Below are positions 9,461 to 21,595 of a stretch of 64,000 bases of DNA, in pieces. Position numbers and translations under genes: made by a program. The stretch lies in assembly GCA_963580455.1 (NCBI GenBank), contig OY756961.1, forward strand, positions 5,995,001-6,059,000. Reading direction: 5' to 3'. The notes beneath the pieces were generated by a model that saw only the letters and a program-made list of their open reading frames with translations, ran no database searches and was not told the origin of the DNA. The stretch comes from Euonymus europaeus (lineage: Eukaryota; Streptophyta; Magnoliopsida; Celastrales; Celastraceae). The stretch's first letter is position 1, and every line of letters starts with the position of its first letter.

Positions 9461-9892
9461 ATGGCAAGGCAATCTCAAGCAACCTCTTCCCTACCAGCGA
9501 TGGCAATCTTAATAGCAACATTGTTCCGAATTACGGCGGGTCAATTGCCTCTAACTCCAATTTTTCCCGGTGGCGGTGGGTTGCCATTGCCTCCAATATT
9601 TTCCGGTGGTGGCGGCTTGCCTTTGCCTCCAATATTTCCCGGTAGAGGTGGTCCGGCTAGTGTAATAACATGTTGGTCATCTCTAGTGAATGTGCCAGGT
9701 TGTGCCCAAGAAATTATGGGGTCAGTTGTTAGTGGCAAAATCGGGAAAATTGGCCCTAATTGTTGCAATGCTATCGATGGAGTCACTCAAGATTGTTGGC
9801 CTAAAATATTTCCTACAGTTCCATTATTTCCTCCATTCCTCAAGAATAGTTGTGCCATTGCTGCAAAATTAGCTGCTGCCGCACCGATCTAA
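9461..9892 (+). CDS. Secreted cysteine-rich ECA1/prolamin-like protein, copy B
   Basis: Intact 143-residue paralogue of the gene at 1281, with the same signal peptide, the three LPLxPIF repeats and the six-cysteine C-terminal domain. Two residues differ: G for D in the first Gly-rich stretch and V for L in MGSVVSGK. The start context is AACCATGG, whereas copy A has an extra AT (CCATATGG); this puts a better initiation context on copy B. Flanks on both sides are almost identical to copy A, including the TATA region, so both copies are probably transcribed. Function is inferred from the ECA1-type family only. Confidence 0.85.
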   Translation: MARQSQATSSLPAMAILIATLFRITAGQLPLTPIFPGGGGLPLPPIFSGGGGLPLPPIFPGRGGPASVITCWSSLVNVPGCAQEIMGSVVSGKIGKIGPNCCNAIDGVTQDCWPKIFPTVPLFPPFLKNSCAIAAKLAAAAPI

Positions 9893-10256
9893 GAATCCGA
9901 GGCTCCTTGATTTAAGTTAATTAGAGAATTAATCTTGTAGGACAAGATTGATTGATTAATAGGAAGTAGTAATACTGGAAGTATTAGCTAAAAAATATTA
10001 TTCAGCTTGTGTGAAAGATGTTTAGCAATAGCCTCTAGGTGCTAGCATATCATACTTTCTGTTTACTTAGAAATAATAATATTACCTCTATTGCAAATGT
10101 TTTGTAATTAACTATTTGTGACCCATTGTTGACTGGTTCCCAATACAATGGCACCGCGAACTTTTCGGGTCGAATCAAAATAGAATTCGGGTCACAACTT
10201 CAACACAATATGTTTTAAATTATTGAAGAAAACAGTAAAAAATAATCGAAATATCT

Positions 10257-10582
10257 AATAAAACGAATTTTTTACGGTAGAGGAGATGGATCAGCGGCTA
10301 CAAGAAGATCAACAGATGAGAAGGTGCACCGATTCTCCTTCCTCAGTTTTGGTGTTACCTGAGAAGCAAGAGTCGTGTTTAGGAGCAGAAAACGAATATT
10401 TTACGGTAGAGGAGATGGATCAGCGGCTACAAGAAGATCAACAGATGACAACAAACTCAGCTTTGCTACTGCCGGAGTGCAAGGACCCAGTTTTGACAGC
10501 AGAGGATATTGAGCAATGGATAAAAGAATTATACCAAGAACCTTCAACAAATTCAGCTTTGCTACTGCCAGAGTGCGAGTGA
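10257..10582 (+). pseudogene. NAC gene remnant (C-terminal tail only)
   Basis: The sequence corresponds to the last part of the NAC-like gene at 2729-3847: one partial plus one full 43-codon unit and one full 32-codon unit plus stub, ending at the same stop codon. The whole NAC DNA-binding domain and promoter are missing because of the deletion joint at 10257-10262. An open frame from an internal ATG at 10286 could encode 98 residues, but there is no reason to think it is expressed as a regulator. Confidence 0.88.
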
Positions 10583-11485
10583 TTGCCTGCCTCACTTTTT
10601 GTATACTGAGCGGTCTTCCTATGTAAACGTATGCGGAATCAAGAACTCTCTCCCGTGGATGTAGGCAAATTGCCGAACCACGTAAAATTGTGTTGTGTTC
10701 TTTTGTCTTTGCTTTCTTTTAGCGGTGTTGTGATCAATCATGCAAACCAAACATCCAGCCATGCACTAATTAAGATAATTCATGAAAGCAGCAATTATCC
10801 TTACTTAATTGATCAATATCAAGATTACTGTTGAAAATTCTAAAATTACCGTTCCATTAGTTGAAACTGATGCCAACTGTAATTTAAAATGACTGTTGGC
10901 TTTTAGTAATGTAGGCCTCTACACTCCGCAGTAACTTACTGTTGGCATCAGTCCAAAATTACAGTTAGTTATGGATATCATGTCGTCATTCATTAATTTT
11001 TCTGTACATGTAGGCCTTTGTACTCAAAACCTTTCCAGTAGCATCTTTAGTGAGGTTACTGGATTAAACATAGCACATAAGAGATATGACATCTCTCCCA
11101 CAAAAATTTGTTTCAGAAACCAAGTATTCAGCAGATCATCCCAACCAAAAAAATTGGAACAAAAGGAACAAGATTTGTACTGTAAAGAGAACAGGACTTT
11201 CATATGCAAATATATGTTTCAGCTTGTTAAGCTTTGTACTGTTTTCATGTCCATCAAGTCCCACTATGTATGAAGGTATACAAATATTTTTCTCCTGTGC
11301 CTAGAATTTTCTTTAAATCTACTCAAAAGAACAAATCTGAATATTTTTTCCCCGCAAAGGAGTAAGCTGCAACTGTAATGTAAAAGAATTTAAAAAATTT
11401 CCTTCCCCAAAAAAATCCATTCCAGAAGGTACTACTTGATATGGAGCTTTAGAATTAGAAAACTGTATCTTCCGCGCATTATATT
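10583..11485. other. Downstream flank of NAC remnant and spacer
   Basis: Up to 11365 it repeats copy A 3848-4632. 11366-11485 is unique sequence containing the probable 3' untranslated region of the minus-strand O-fucosyltransferase gene. Confidence 0.55.
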
Positions 11486-14400
11486 CTAGTCATTAGGATC
11501 CCATTCATCATCCTGATCAAAAGCCGACGTCGTGCTACTTTTGCCACCACTGTCATCAGATTCTGGCTGTTCAACCACAGGATTTTCATACTCTACTGAT
11601 CCATTATTCTCAATTTTTGCCAATTCTACAGTCTGCCAAATGGTAAAAGTTTCTGGCTTACGCGGCATCCATTCAGGGCAATCAACCTCACCTCCATACA
11701 GAAATCGACCATCATCGCCTTTTACCTGATGTGAATCTTCAGATGGAACTCTACATGAGCATTCAGGCACAGGGTGTGACAGGAATGAGGTTGGTTTTGA
11801 GAGCAGAGATTCCCTTATAACGCCTTCCTCGGCCATGCTTTTCCAAAGATGCTCCTTTACTTTAAGGGTCCAATTATGCTTGGGATGGTACACATCATCA
11901 CGGATCATGTTGAAAAACTCTTGAAGAACTTTCCTGTTCGGAAAATAAGATCCTGAGTCGGAAAGTAAAACATTGATATACACAACTCTTGCGCTGCAAA
12001 TATTAAATATTTATGCTACTCAAACTCATGGCAGGATTAAAAGACAGGAGAAAACTAGCAAAAACATTGTTACTAGAAGCTGAGATAGCAGTTTACATAT
12101 AAAATAGTAACTATACAGAGACCCAGAATGAAAGAAATGCACAAATACTATCAAATCCCATGTTATGGAGATGACATAAAAGAGATGGTAAAAAATATTT
12201 CTGCATTCGTTGAATCTGATTTGAGTTTTTAATGTCCCAAATAGTAGATGTAAGTTATTTTCTATTTAAATTATTTTATTTCCATCTTCTACACTCATCA
12301 TGGATACTTTCAGCTTAAAAAGGGCATAACAACATTCTAATTTTTAACCAATGCAAAATTGACCAAATGTTACCTATCTGGTCGATATGTTCTGGAAGCA
12401 GCGCCTTCATACAGCCGATGTCCCATGACCAAATTTGAGAAATCTGGCCATGCACTACCATCATTATGAAAACCAGGAAAGAATGCATCTGCTTCCACGG
12501 AAACAATGTAATCAAGAGCATCCCAAAGTAACCTGTGTGCTTGCTGCCTCAAATCCATAGGTGAAGGGTCTGGTTCAGTGTCAGTTTCTGTGATCCAACC
12601 ATACCACCCTTCTTTTTCATGTTGGTAAATAGGTCGGTCAGGAGGTGGAGGAAGGGGACGAGGACGAGGACCTGCCCTGTTCCACTCTTCTTTGAGTTGT
12701 TTTTCGCTTTTGACTGGAGATGGTTGAAATTTATTTGAAGGAATATGAGTTTCAGGACCAACTAAATCAGGCAACTCAGCATTAGCATAGAAAGTACGAT
12801 CCCTCGCATTTTCATACATGGCAAGCAAAGGTATCAAGACACGTTGACCACCGAAAGTTTCAGCACCTGCTATGTATATATTTGTTTGAGGATCATAGCC
12901 CATAGCTCGGAATAGAAGGCCAACCTGCAAAAGTTCCAACTATATAAACAAGAGCACTTTCAAACCAAGTTGCCTGAAGAACAAAAAACACAAGGTGTTC
13001 ACTTTTTGCACTTCCATTAAAAATGAGAATAATGCTTCTTTCCTGTATAGAAAAACGAAGAAGGATCGAAAACCACTAAAACTTTCCATGCCCTCAAAAG
13101 GATGTCCAGCAACTTCATAATTTAGAAGCCTCTACTAGGAAGTTAGATATACGGTGATATTTCATTGACACCAATATGAACCCAGTGTGGCTAATAGCAA
13201 GGCAAATTTTAATCACATTGAAAAGGTTGCCAAGAATTTTATTTAGCCGGAAATATAGAAATTAGAAAAGAAAAACAATGAGAAGTCCTTATATTCCACA
13301 TATTTTGACCCGACTATATGAATTTACAAAGCCTACAAGGAATCCAATGTGAATTCTCATTTGCTACTCAATCTTGTCGTAATTTGCCCATCCTTGTTAC
13401 TTTCATCATGCCTTTCAGCCACTCAATTGTATATTTAATGAATTTTGAATCACCAAAAATGAACTTCATCAGTTCATCTCCTCCATTTGTAATCAGAACT
13501 TCCATTATTATTGATTATTTCCAGTTCTTACAGCAAATTTATTCTCCTGCAAGATTTACTATGGGATTTTTATTTATTTTTCTACTAATCCCCTGGGCTC
13601 CAGATTTTATTTCCCTGAATGGAAAAGGTTTTATTACCATGCTGGTACTGCCAAAGAAAAGATACAGCCCTAAACAAGGTCAAACCGGTCTAGCTGTGAG
13701 TACAAATCATGATCAACACAATACAGAAAAGCCAAAAGTTTTAATCCAATTGTCTAAAGCTAAATCGATATTTGAGTCATTATCTTCAAAGGCCCTTCTA
13801 TTTCTCTCTTCAAAATTCTCCAAGCAATGGCGAGAGGGACTGTGGTGAGAAGTTCTTGTCTCCTTTGAAGATATGGAAGGACATTTGACCCACAGAACTC
13901 CAGTACTTCATGTCACTCATCATAATTGGTACACAAGTATACCAAAGAGATTATAGATAATTGAGAAGCTCAGTATAAAATAACAAGAACAAGTGAAAGT
14001 AGAGAACAAACCGAATGGCACTGATAGAGCATGTCCTAATATATCATCATTTTTGTCTCCCTTTTTCCCTTAATTTTCTGTACGGCAATTCAAGAACTAA
14101 ATGAAAGGAAAGATCTCTCAAATCTTTCTAATGTTTTCGTAGAAAATAACTAGTGATATTTCTGTTCATTCCTAGTACACAAACACAAATCACATGCAAA
14201 GGATGACGGGATTGAAAATGCACATATTTGCAATCTTCTTTCATGCTCATCTTTCTGTCATCTATTCATACTGTTCTCACATAATGCTGTGCTAAATTTC
14301 ATTGCAACGAGGAATGAAATATGAAATGCATAGAAATTAGTCTTTTGGCCATGTGATAGTGGACACGACAAAATAAGTAAAAACAAAAAATTTCTTATGG

Positions 14401-17400
14401 TAACAAAAGTAAATATAAACTAGTACTAAAAAGAAGTTAATAGCAGATCATCAACAATTTATAATTTTACCCAGTATACCTCTTCTGGCATCAGGGGACA
14501 TGAGCCATTGTCTCGTCGAAAGTGGGAGTCTACACTAAGCTGATCGTTAACAATTCCTTGTTTGATCATTTGTGCCCTTCGATACTGTATGAGTTCAGTG
14601 TGCACATCCTAGAATTACCAAGTTACAAGATGTGGTCAGGACAACTATCATGAAGTGAGAAAATGTATTGATTCAGTCATTGGGAGTTATTTCGGTTGCA
14701 TATTTTATGAAAAGTAATCTAATCAAAGAATTTGTTCTCTTTAAAAGAAGCAAATAACGCTGAAATATATTAATAGAACTTACCATTAAAGATCACATCA
14801 TGAAAAATGGTCGTTTCACCTATTGACCCTGAGACAGAAAAGAAAGACAATACATGACTGACCTGAAAGAGTTCTGCACAGCCATTATATGCCAATGTCT
14901 CTCTAGTTAGTCCAGGATGATATGCTATGAAAGGTTTGTACGAGTCACGATGCCTGTAGAAGAAAAAGATCAGGATGTCTGATACATCTACTGCAGTAAA
15001 TAATCCTAAATTGGTGGAGTGGAGGCCTCAAGTGGCAACAAAGGCCCCACAGTGTCAACACAGAACATTTGTCGAACTTTTCCCTTACATGAACACTGGT
15101 CATAATATGTGATAACAGCACCACTCTTAACATCATTCTTTCTTTCATGCAACATGCATTACATTCTAATCAGTAATCAATAGGAGAAAGTGAGAGAGTT
15201 TTACTTCTTTATTATCAATCGACCAAGCTTCTGAATTTCTGGGCGAAATTGGAGAGCATGGAAGGCAACTCTGCATCGAAGCCTCTGAAACTCAGACATG
15301 CTGGGTGGTAGCATTGACTGGAAAATGATTGTTGATTTGTAAATAACTCCGAGAAAAAATAACGAAGGAAACCATTAAAAAGAAAAACAATACAAAGTAA
15401 TGTCCCAGAAAATGCAATCTGGCTACCTAGATAAGCCAATAACCATAGTGTAATCACAAATACTAATGTTCATATCGTCAAACATGACTGCTGTGTGATA
15501 GAATGGACAAGACCAAAGAATCACTGACGCTAACAGTAATAAGTTCCAATCAGCCCAGTGAAAAAGTAATACCTTCGCCCTTTATTAAAAGGATAAAAGA
15601 CAAGTTTCTACAATATCAGTAGACAAAATGAATTTAATACATAACAAAGAGCGCCTTAATTCCTACCCTAATAGGATTTGAGGACATCCAGAAGGTGGGT
15701 AATAGAGCAGAATCTCTATCAGTCACTGTTCTTCAGACAACATGATTGCAAAACTATCAACAAGTCCTAAAGGAAGAGGAAGGCCAGTTCAAGGGCAAAT
15801 GCCAGGCATTTAGAGTCCATAAAGGTAGCTAGTTCTGCACAGCTGTGCCAAACCTTTCCCTTTGAGAGGAGAAGAAAATCAGTTCAAGGGTAAATGCTGG
15901 CACTTAGAGTCCACAAAGCTAGCTATTTCCGCACAGCTAAGCCAAACCTTCTTCCTTTTTAACATTTACCATAGCAAAGCTTTGACCCAGATCTTTGCTT
16001 GGCTGAATTTTAGTTTTTGCAAAAGAGTCACATTCTGCAAAGAAAAATGGAGCTCACAGGAATTCTCCATTCCTAGCAATTTAGGCGTTCAGTTATTATC
16101 AGACAGGCTATCTGATGGTTTCAAATGACACCTAGTTAAGATGAGGACGATGATGAAGAAACGAAAGATCAAATCAGAATCTAAGCAACTATTAATACTT
16201 TTGCATAAGGCTTCCCAAAACTTATCAGCTTTTTCACTGGATAAACATATTGGTACAAAATAAAAAGATAACAATTAGAAATTACAGAGTGCATTCCGTA
16301 TTTTTTTTCCTCAAAAACCTCAATGGGTATTCCACTTTTTAATGTAAGACAGGTGAACCTAGCTGGTGCATGCAATACTTTAGCGTGAAATAACTAAAAA
16401 GAGTAAAAAAATCTGGCGAGACCAAAAGACTTTATAAGAAGTTTTTTGAGCTCTCAAACTATTAAGTTAAGAATGGATTCCCAACTTTGGTAAGGATTTC
16501 CTAGTTAAAAGATTATCTCAAATCAAATCCAGGACTGGCGATGGAAAAATAAAATATGTATATAAAGGGAACAAAAGAGCGAGAGGGAATCACTATCATA
16601 GAATTACCATAGATTAAAGTAGCAAACGCTGATAATAGCTAGAATACTGAAGTCTCCCCAGTTGATAATGAGGATTAATTATTTCAGAATATGTTTCTTA
16701 TACGATATTAATTCAACTTCGAAAGTGCTTTCATTGTTGGAATGAAAAGACTTGGCCGCAATGAATGACTTCACAATGCATGTGTATGGGCAATTTGGGG
16801 CTCAAACCAACTAAAGTGCTGGTAGAGTACATATTTCCATAAACATCAGTTCTATGGAACTATGTTGAGAAGTTACTTCAATACCACCAGTACTTTTAAA
16901 ATGACGACTGCCAGTTGAACGTCAATTGCTATCTATGACCACCTTACTTGAAGAGGAAAACTAATTAAAGAGGCTATTGCAGGGGGCTGGACTCTATTCT
17001 ATAATATATTCAAATCTTAAAGCATCATGGCCTAGTAAAAGTGACAAAAGTGAAGTTTTTTTTCTCTTAATATTGAGAAATTGATCAAGTACTTTAGGAT
17101 TTTTCAGCATCTAGCATTTTTTTTTTCTTTCTTAGGGCAAACATGCTGCTTGATGAACAATAAGCCAAGCATATCTCTATACTTAGCAAGAAATTTTAGA
17201 ACAAGAAAGTATAAAAGTAATAAAGTCAGCACATGGTTGTTGCCATAGACATGATGATAGTAGAAAAGAACCCTAACATGCAGGATAAAACATATTAAAA
17301 TATTTACAATTGTACTTTAATGCAAACCATCATACAAAAAGAGAAGAACCAAATAATTGTCCCAGCTAAAAAATAACCAAACCTATGCGACTTGGAAACG

Positions 17401-20400
17401 TTATATGGATCAAATTCATAAAAACGATGGATGACTCCTAAACAAACAAATAGTTTGGGATGTAGCAACTACTGTTTTATTTAATAAAGATATTAGCCAA
17501 CCTGCAGGCATCCTCCATCAGTAATAACCAGTCCGATGGCCATTGCTTTCTTAAGCTCTGGCAGAACTTCTTTCATGTAAAAATTTGGAGAAGCAAATCC
17601 TTTTGGCTTAAATGTAGGGATCTCATTCCTCTTCCTAGCGGCTTTCAAAACCTCAGGTAGGCTCTTTACGATGATTACATCTTTTGAGAGTGATGCTATG
17701 AACTCATCCACGTTATAGAGATACGAAAAGCTTTTGAATTTGTGACTGTTTTGTCATAGACAAAATGCAAGAAGCAGAAAACAACAAGGTTAAGGAGCAG
17801 AAAAAAAGACTGTTAAAGTCATTAACATAGACAGTGTAAATACCTAATGTGTTTCGATCGAGTACTTTCTTGGATCTCCGGAATGACAAGAGTAGCATTT
17901 AGAAGCCTGGCTACGGAAACAAGATCACAGATCTAGAAAATAAACAAACACGTTACAAACTTTCTTTGATTATTAAATTTAAGACAGCTTACACAAACGA
18001 ATCATACCGAAGATCTTATCTTTGCAAAGCCACCGAAAATTTTTGCATAGATGAATCCATTGTTCTTTTCTCTTGGAACTGTCAACACAAATTATAAAGA
18101 ATGAAAACAAGAAAAGAAGAAGACGAAAGAAACCCAGGTCAGAAAGCTAGGGTAAAATCCAATCATATAGTTGAGTGGAGCCTCAGAGAACAACTAAAGC
18201 ATCCAAAGTCATCTTGTTCTATGAAGATTTTAACAAAGAAAATACTACAGCTTTGATAAAAGGGAATCATATTAGGTAAAGAAAACAAGAATTAGCTTTC
18301 AATATATTTTTGTTATCACCATCTTTGGTATTCCTGGAAGAATTTGATGCTGTTAGCAACACATAATTAATGAGGAAAGACAGCTAGATGAAACTAATGC
18401 CAATCAATCTGCTTGAGTCGGGCTTCATTTTAAAGTTAAATAATCCCTGCTAATAGTTTGTTGCACAGTTGAAAATCAGAAGCTGGAAGTCTCTCCTAGA
18501 GAAGCTCGAAGCCCCAATAATACTAACATTTGTGTCGGAATAAACATTCAAACATTTTCATATTTTTCCCTTAGACATCAAAACATCTTCCAGTTAAAGT
18601 AAATCTCGACCGCAGCAACTCGTCTAAATTAATTACCATGCACGTTTCTAACAAGCCTAAAGTTAAATGAAGAAAGATTTACTAATCAATAGGCAATCTA
18701 AACACACACAAAATTATAATATCCGCCTGATATGTTTGTTTAGGTTAAGTGGGGAAGCAGGAAATACCAACATGGTACATATAGTTACAGTTGAATATAA
18801 GAGTAGAGAACGACAACTAACATATTTTCCTTATGTCATCTTAATTAGTAATGTGGAACCTTTTTTAGATTCCTCTATTCAAAGGTCAGTCGATAGCTTT
18901 CTTACATGCCATATTTTCTGTATTAAAGAGAAAAATTTCCAATAACTTAGACGTAAATAAATAAATCTTGAAAAAGGAAAAACAGCAGGATTCTTTTTGT
19001 TAGACTATTTCTACATACACTTTCACTAATCTCACTGTCACAGTAACTTGCATCCATGCCAAAAACAACAAGATGTACAAAGAATAATATCGCGAATACG
19101 AATCCAATACATGAATAAATAATATAAATCCTTTTTTCTGTTATTATACCTTAATATTACCTTTCTATGGCCACTGGTTCAAAATAAAATGAAGAATGAC
19201 AGACCAGCCTGCCTATCGTCCAAAATTTGCAATTGCAAGTAGTCTCTTTCACAGTGATACAACATGCACAGTCCATAGATGATAGATCCCATCCCCCACC
19301 AACCCCAACCGATTTATTACTGATTTTCAGCTTTTCACAAAACTAAAACCTATCTAATTGGCCCTTTGAGGCCAAGTTGCATCTGGCTGTTTCCTTTTGC
19401 GACCCCTGCATGGTTCTTGACAAATCATGCCACATATATTTAATTCAAATTGCAAACCACAAACTGTTGTTTAATCTTCAGGTTATCATGTTGGTGTTCA
19501 CCATCAAATAACAAAATCGTAATGTCATAAATGAAGTTTCCAATTTATGCCGTACAAGTGAGAAGAAGTCGGACATTTGCTTATTCTCGCCAGTAAATGA
19601 CGCAAGTGTAAACAATCCCAAACCAATCCTTAGTATGATAAAGCCAACATTACCACATTTGGCACCACTAGATACTCTCAAGAATCTTTTGTTTATACTT
19701 TATACATAAAATAATAACCAGAGGCAATCTGTTCTTACAAAATGATCGCTGAAGAATTAAATATTACATTACTCCTCCATTGGAAATTAAGTGGATATTT
19801 TCAAATTAATAACAGACAACACATGTTATATCCAGATGCCTCTGCCGTTGCTCCTTTGAAATTTTGTATAACATGCAGTGCCCTCTCTCATCCAAGTTCT
19901 TGCCATCAACTATATCCATCAATAATTTGAAATGGACTCAATCAAGACTGCGAATATACAAATAATTCTGCTAAAAATTGGAATTGGGATAACGAGTTGA
20001 GCAGGACAATTAAATGTGCCCCAGTGAAACTATAAACGTTCTCCATAACCAGACAATCAAAATTTACTCAATAGGCATGCATTTTTTATGGTGACTATAC
20101 ATATACACTGCAAGAAGATAAACATAATTGAGACTTCATCATTTCAGACTGAAGAAATTCTGCATACTTGCTCAAACTGACAACAAATAAGAACTAAAGT
20201 TAAAAAAATTAGGCAGCTTGAACAGTTAACCAAATCAATTACCAGGATAGCTGCCTCTGGGATTGGCATAAGGCCTCAAAGGCTCTAAAGACTTCACAGG
20301 CTCCCACTGGTAAAACCTCCATAGAGGACGCTGTAACATACCCCAAGAAAATTAGAAAGGGAAAGAAAAAAAACAACGGGAATGTAAAAGAAAACTGACA

Positions 20401-20565
20401 ATAAATTGATCAAGAACCCACCGGCCTCTTAGCGTATAGAGGAGTTTTCACCTCCGAAGCCAACCTCAACCTATTATTACTTGTGATGGCAAGGTGCACC
20501 CACCCAGATACAAGTGATAACAACACCACGAACAAAACCATCCGCTTTCGAGTGCACACCGCCAT
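11486..20565 (-). CDS. O-fucosyltransferase family (DUF246-type) protein, 10 exons, 675 aa
   Basis: Exons read on the minus strand: 20565-20422, 20330-20243, 18078-18008, 17932-17844, 17745-17502, 15317-15205, 14953-14863, 14608-14480, 12924-12374, 11993-11486. All introns are GT-AG, phases agree, and the sum is 2028 nt. Residues 9-27 (MVLFVVLLSLVSGWVHLAI) form a single N-terminal membrane anchor, so a type II Golgi protein is likely. Family marks include NGFIYAKIFGGFAKIRSS, ICDLVSVARLLNATLVIPEI, EFQRLRCRVAFHALQF, TLAYNGCAELF and, near the C-terminus, AARTYRPDR and SGSYFPNR-type sequence. In most plant family members the block before the GC dipeptide reads H-x-R-x-E; here it is AYHPGLTRETLAYNGC, so the usual arginine is absent. 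The tail is acidic (DQDDEWDPND). Plant members are thought to fucosylate proteins or glycans; the substrate here is unknown. ATG at 20565 follows a short upstream ATG-TCG-TGA. Confidence 0.88.
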
Positions 20566-21595
20566 CTTCGCTCACGACATAATACTTTGAATTGAATCCC
20601 ACAAAAGCCCTACATTCCCAATTCGAATAAGAAACCAACGAAATCAGTAATCAAGAAATTGAAAACAAATCAAGGAGAATAGAAAGAAATTTGAATTTCA
20701 CATACCCAGAAAACCGTAGAAGGTCAAAAGGGGAGCTATTTACAAGTATATAATAGCTCAAGACGAGAAAAACCCCGAGATTCGAAAGTGGTTTTGTCTC
20801 GAGAAACAAACAGGGACTGAAATTCGGAATCTTGAATGCAATCAAGAATCGCTTCTCTTCCTGAAAATGGTATCAGAGAGCGGAAGAGAGAGTTTGTAAT
20901 TGAGAGTTTTTTTTTTCTTTGCAGATTTGATTGCTTCGGTTAGATTTGATATTGAAAGGAGATTAATAAACTAATCGGCAATTGAAAATGAAAACGTAAG
21001 AGAAGGTTCGGTTCGTTGCTTGTTGAAGTATCGAACTCTGAAGCGCTAAACTGTGAACAGAGAGTGAAACGTAGTTCTATTACTGGAAAAATAAAAATAT
21101 AAAATGTGGATATATTATTTATTTATTTATTTTTGCTTATTTATTTTCTTTCTTTTAGAACCGAACCTTCTCTTTAGTTTTCATATACCGTAAAATAAAT
21201 AATAATGCCACAATTTTAATGTCATTTATTGCTTAAATATCAATTTATATAATTATATTATGTATTTTGAACCATTTTTTGAATTATGAAAAATGGCTTC
21301 AAAGCTCAAATATTTGATCTTTAATAAAACATTAAACTTGCAGATTTAGCTTAACTAAGAAGCAAAGCAAATACTCAGAAATGGGCCATTTAGATCAAAC
21401 TTTACTTGTGACCAAAGAATCAAGAACTTCAAAATCAATTTGAAGTTTTATTGCAAAAAATGTGGATTCAAAACAAATCAGATATATATATCCCAGTACA
21501 GCTTTGGGAGCAAACAAATCAGTGAGTCATTTACAAAGGCTTGAAGCTTGATGCCAGTATGGAAACACCAAATATACAGAATACAGAGGAAGAAG
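20566..21595. other. Promoter region of O-fucosyltransferase gene; 3' region of GT47 gene
   Basis: Both neighbours are on the minus strand. The part next to 20565 is probably the 5' leader and promoter, with a pyrimidine-rich stretch when read on the minus strand. 21120-21300 is AT-rich. No other gene is seen. Confidence 0.5.

Larger units (their letters stand above)
8180..11365. repeat. Segmental tandem duplication, copy B (internally deleted)
   Basis: Matches 1-4632 in the same orientation. Similarity to copy A runs to about 10257 (A position 2080) and resumes at about 10262 (A position 3431). Copy B has therefore lost about 1350 bp that covered one SINE-like repeat and the promoter and DNA-binding half of the NAC gene. 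The joint carries only a few bases of microhomology (A-rich). Confidence 0.93.

Noticed and set aside
13318..13848. 176-codon plus-strand open frame
   Set aside because: Lies inside an intron of the minus-strand O-fucosyltransferase gene and has no family resemblance.
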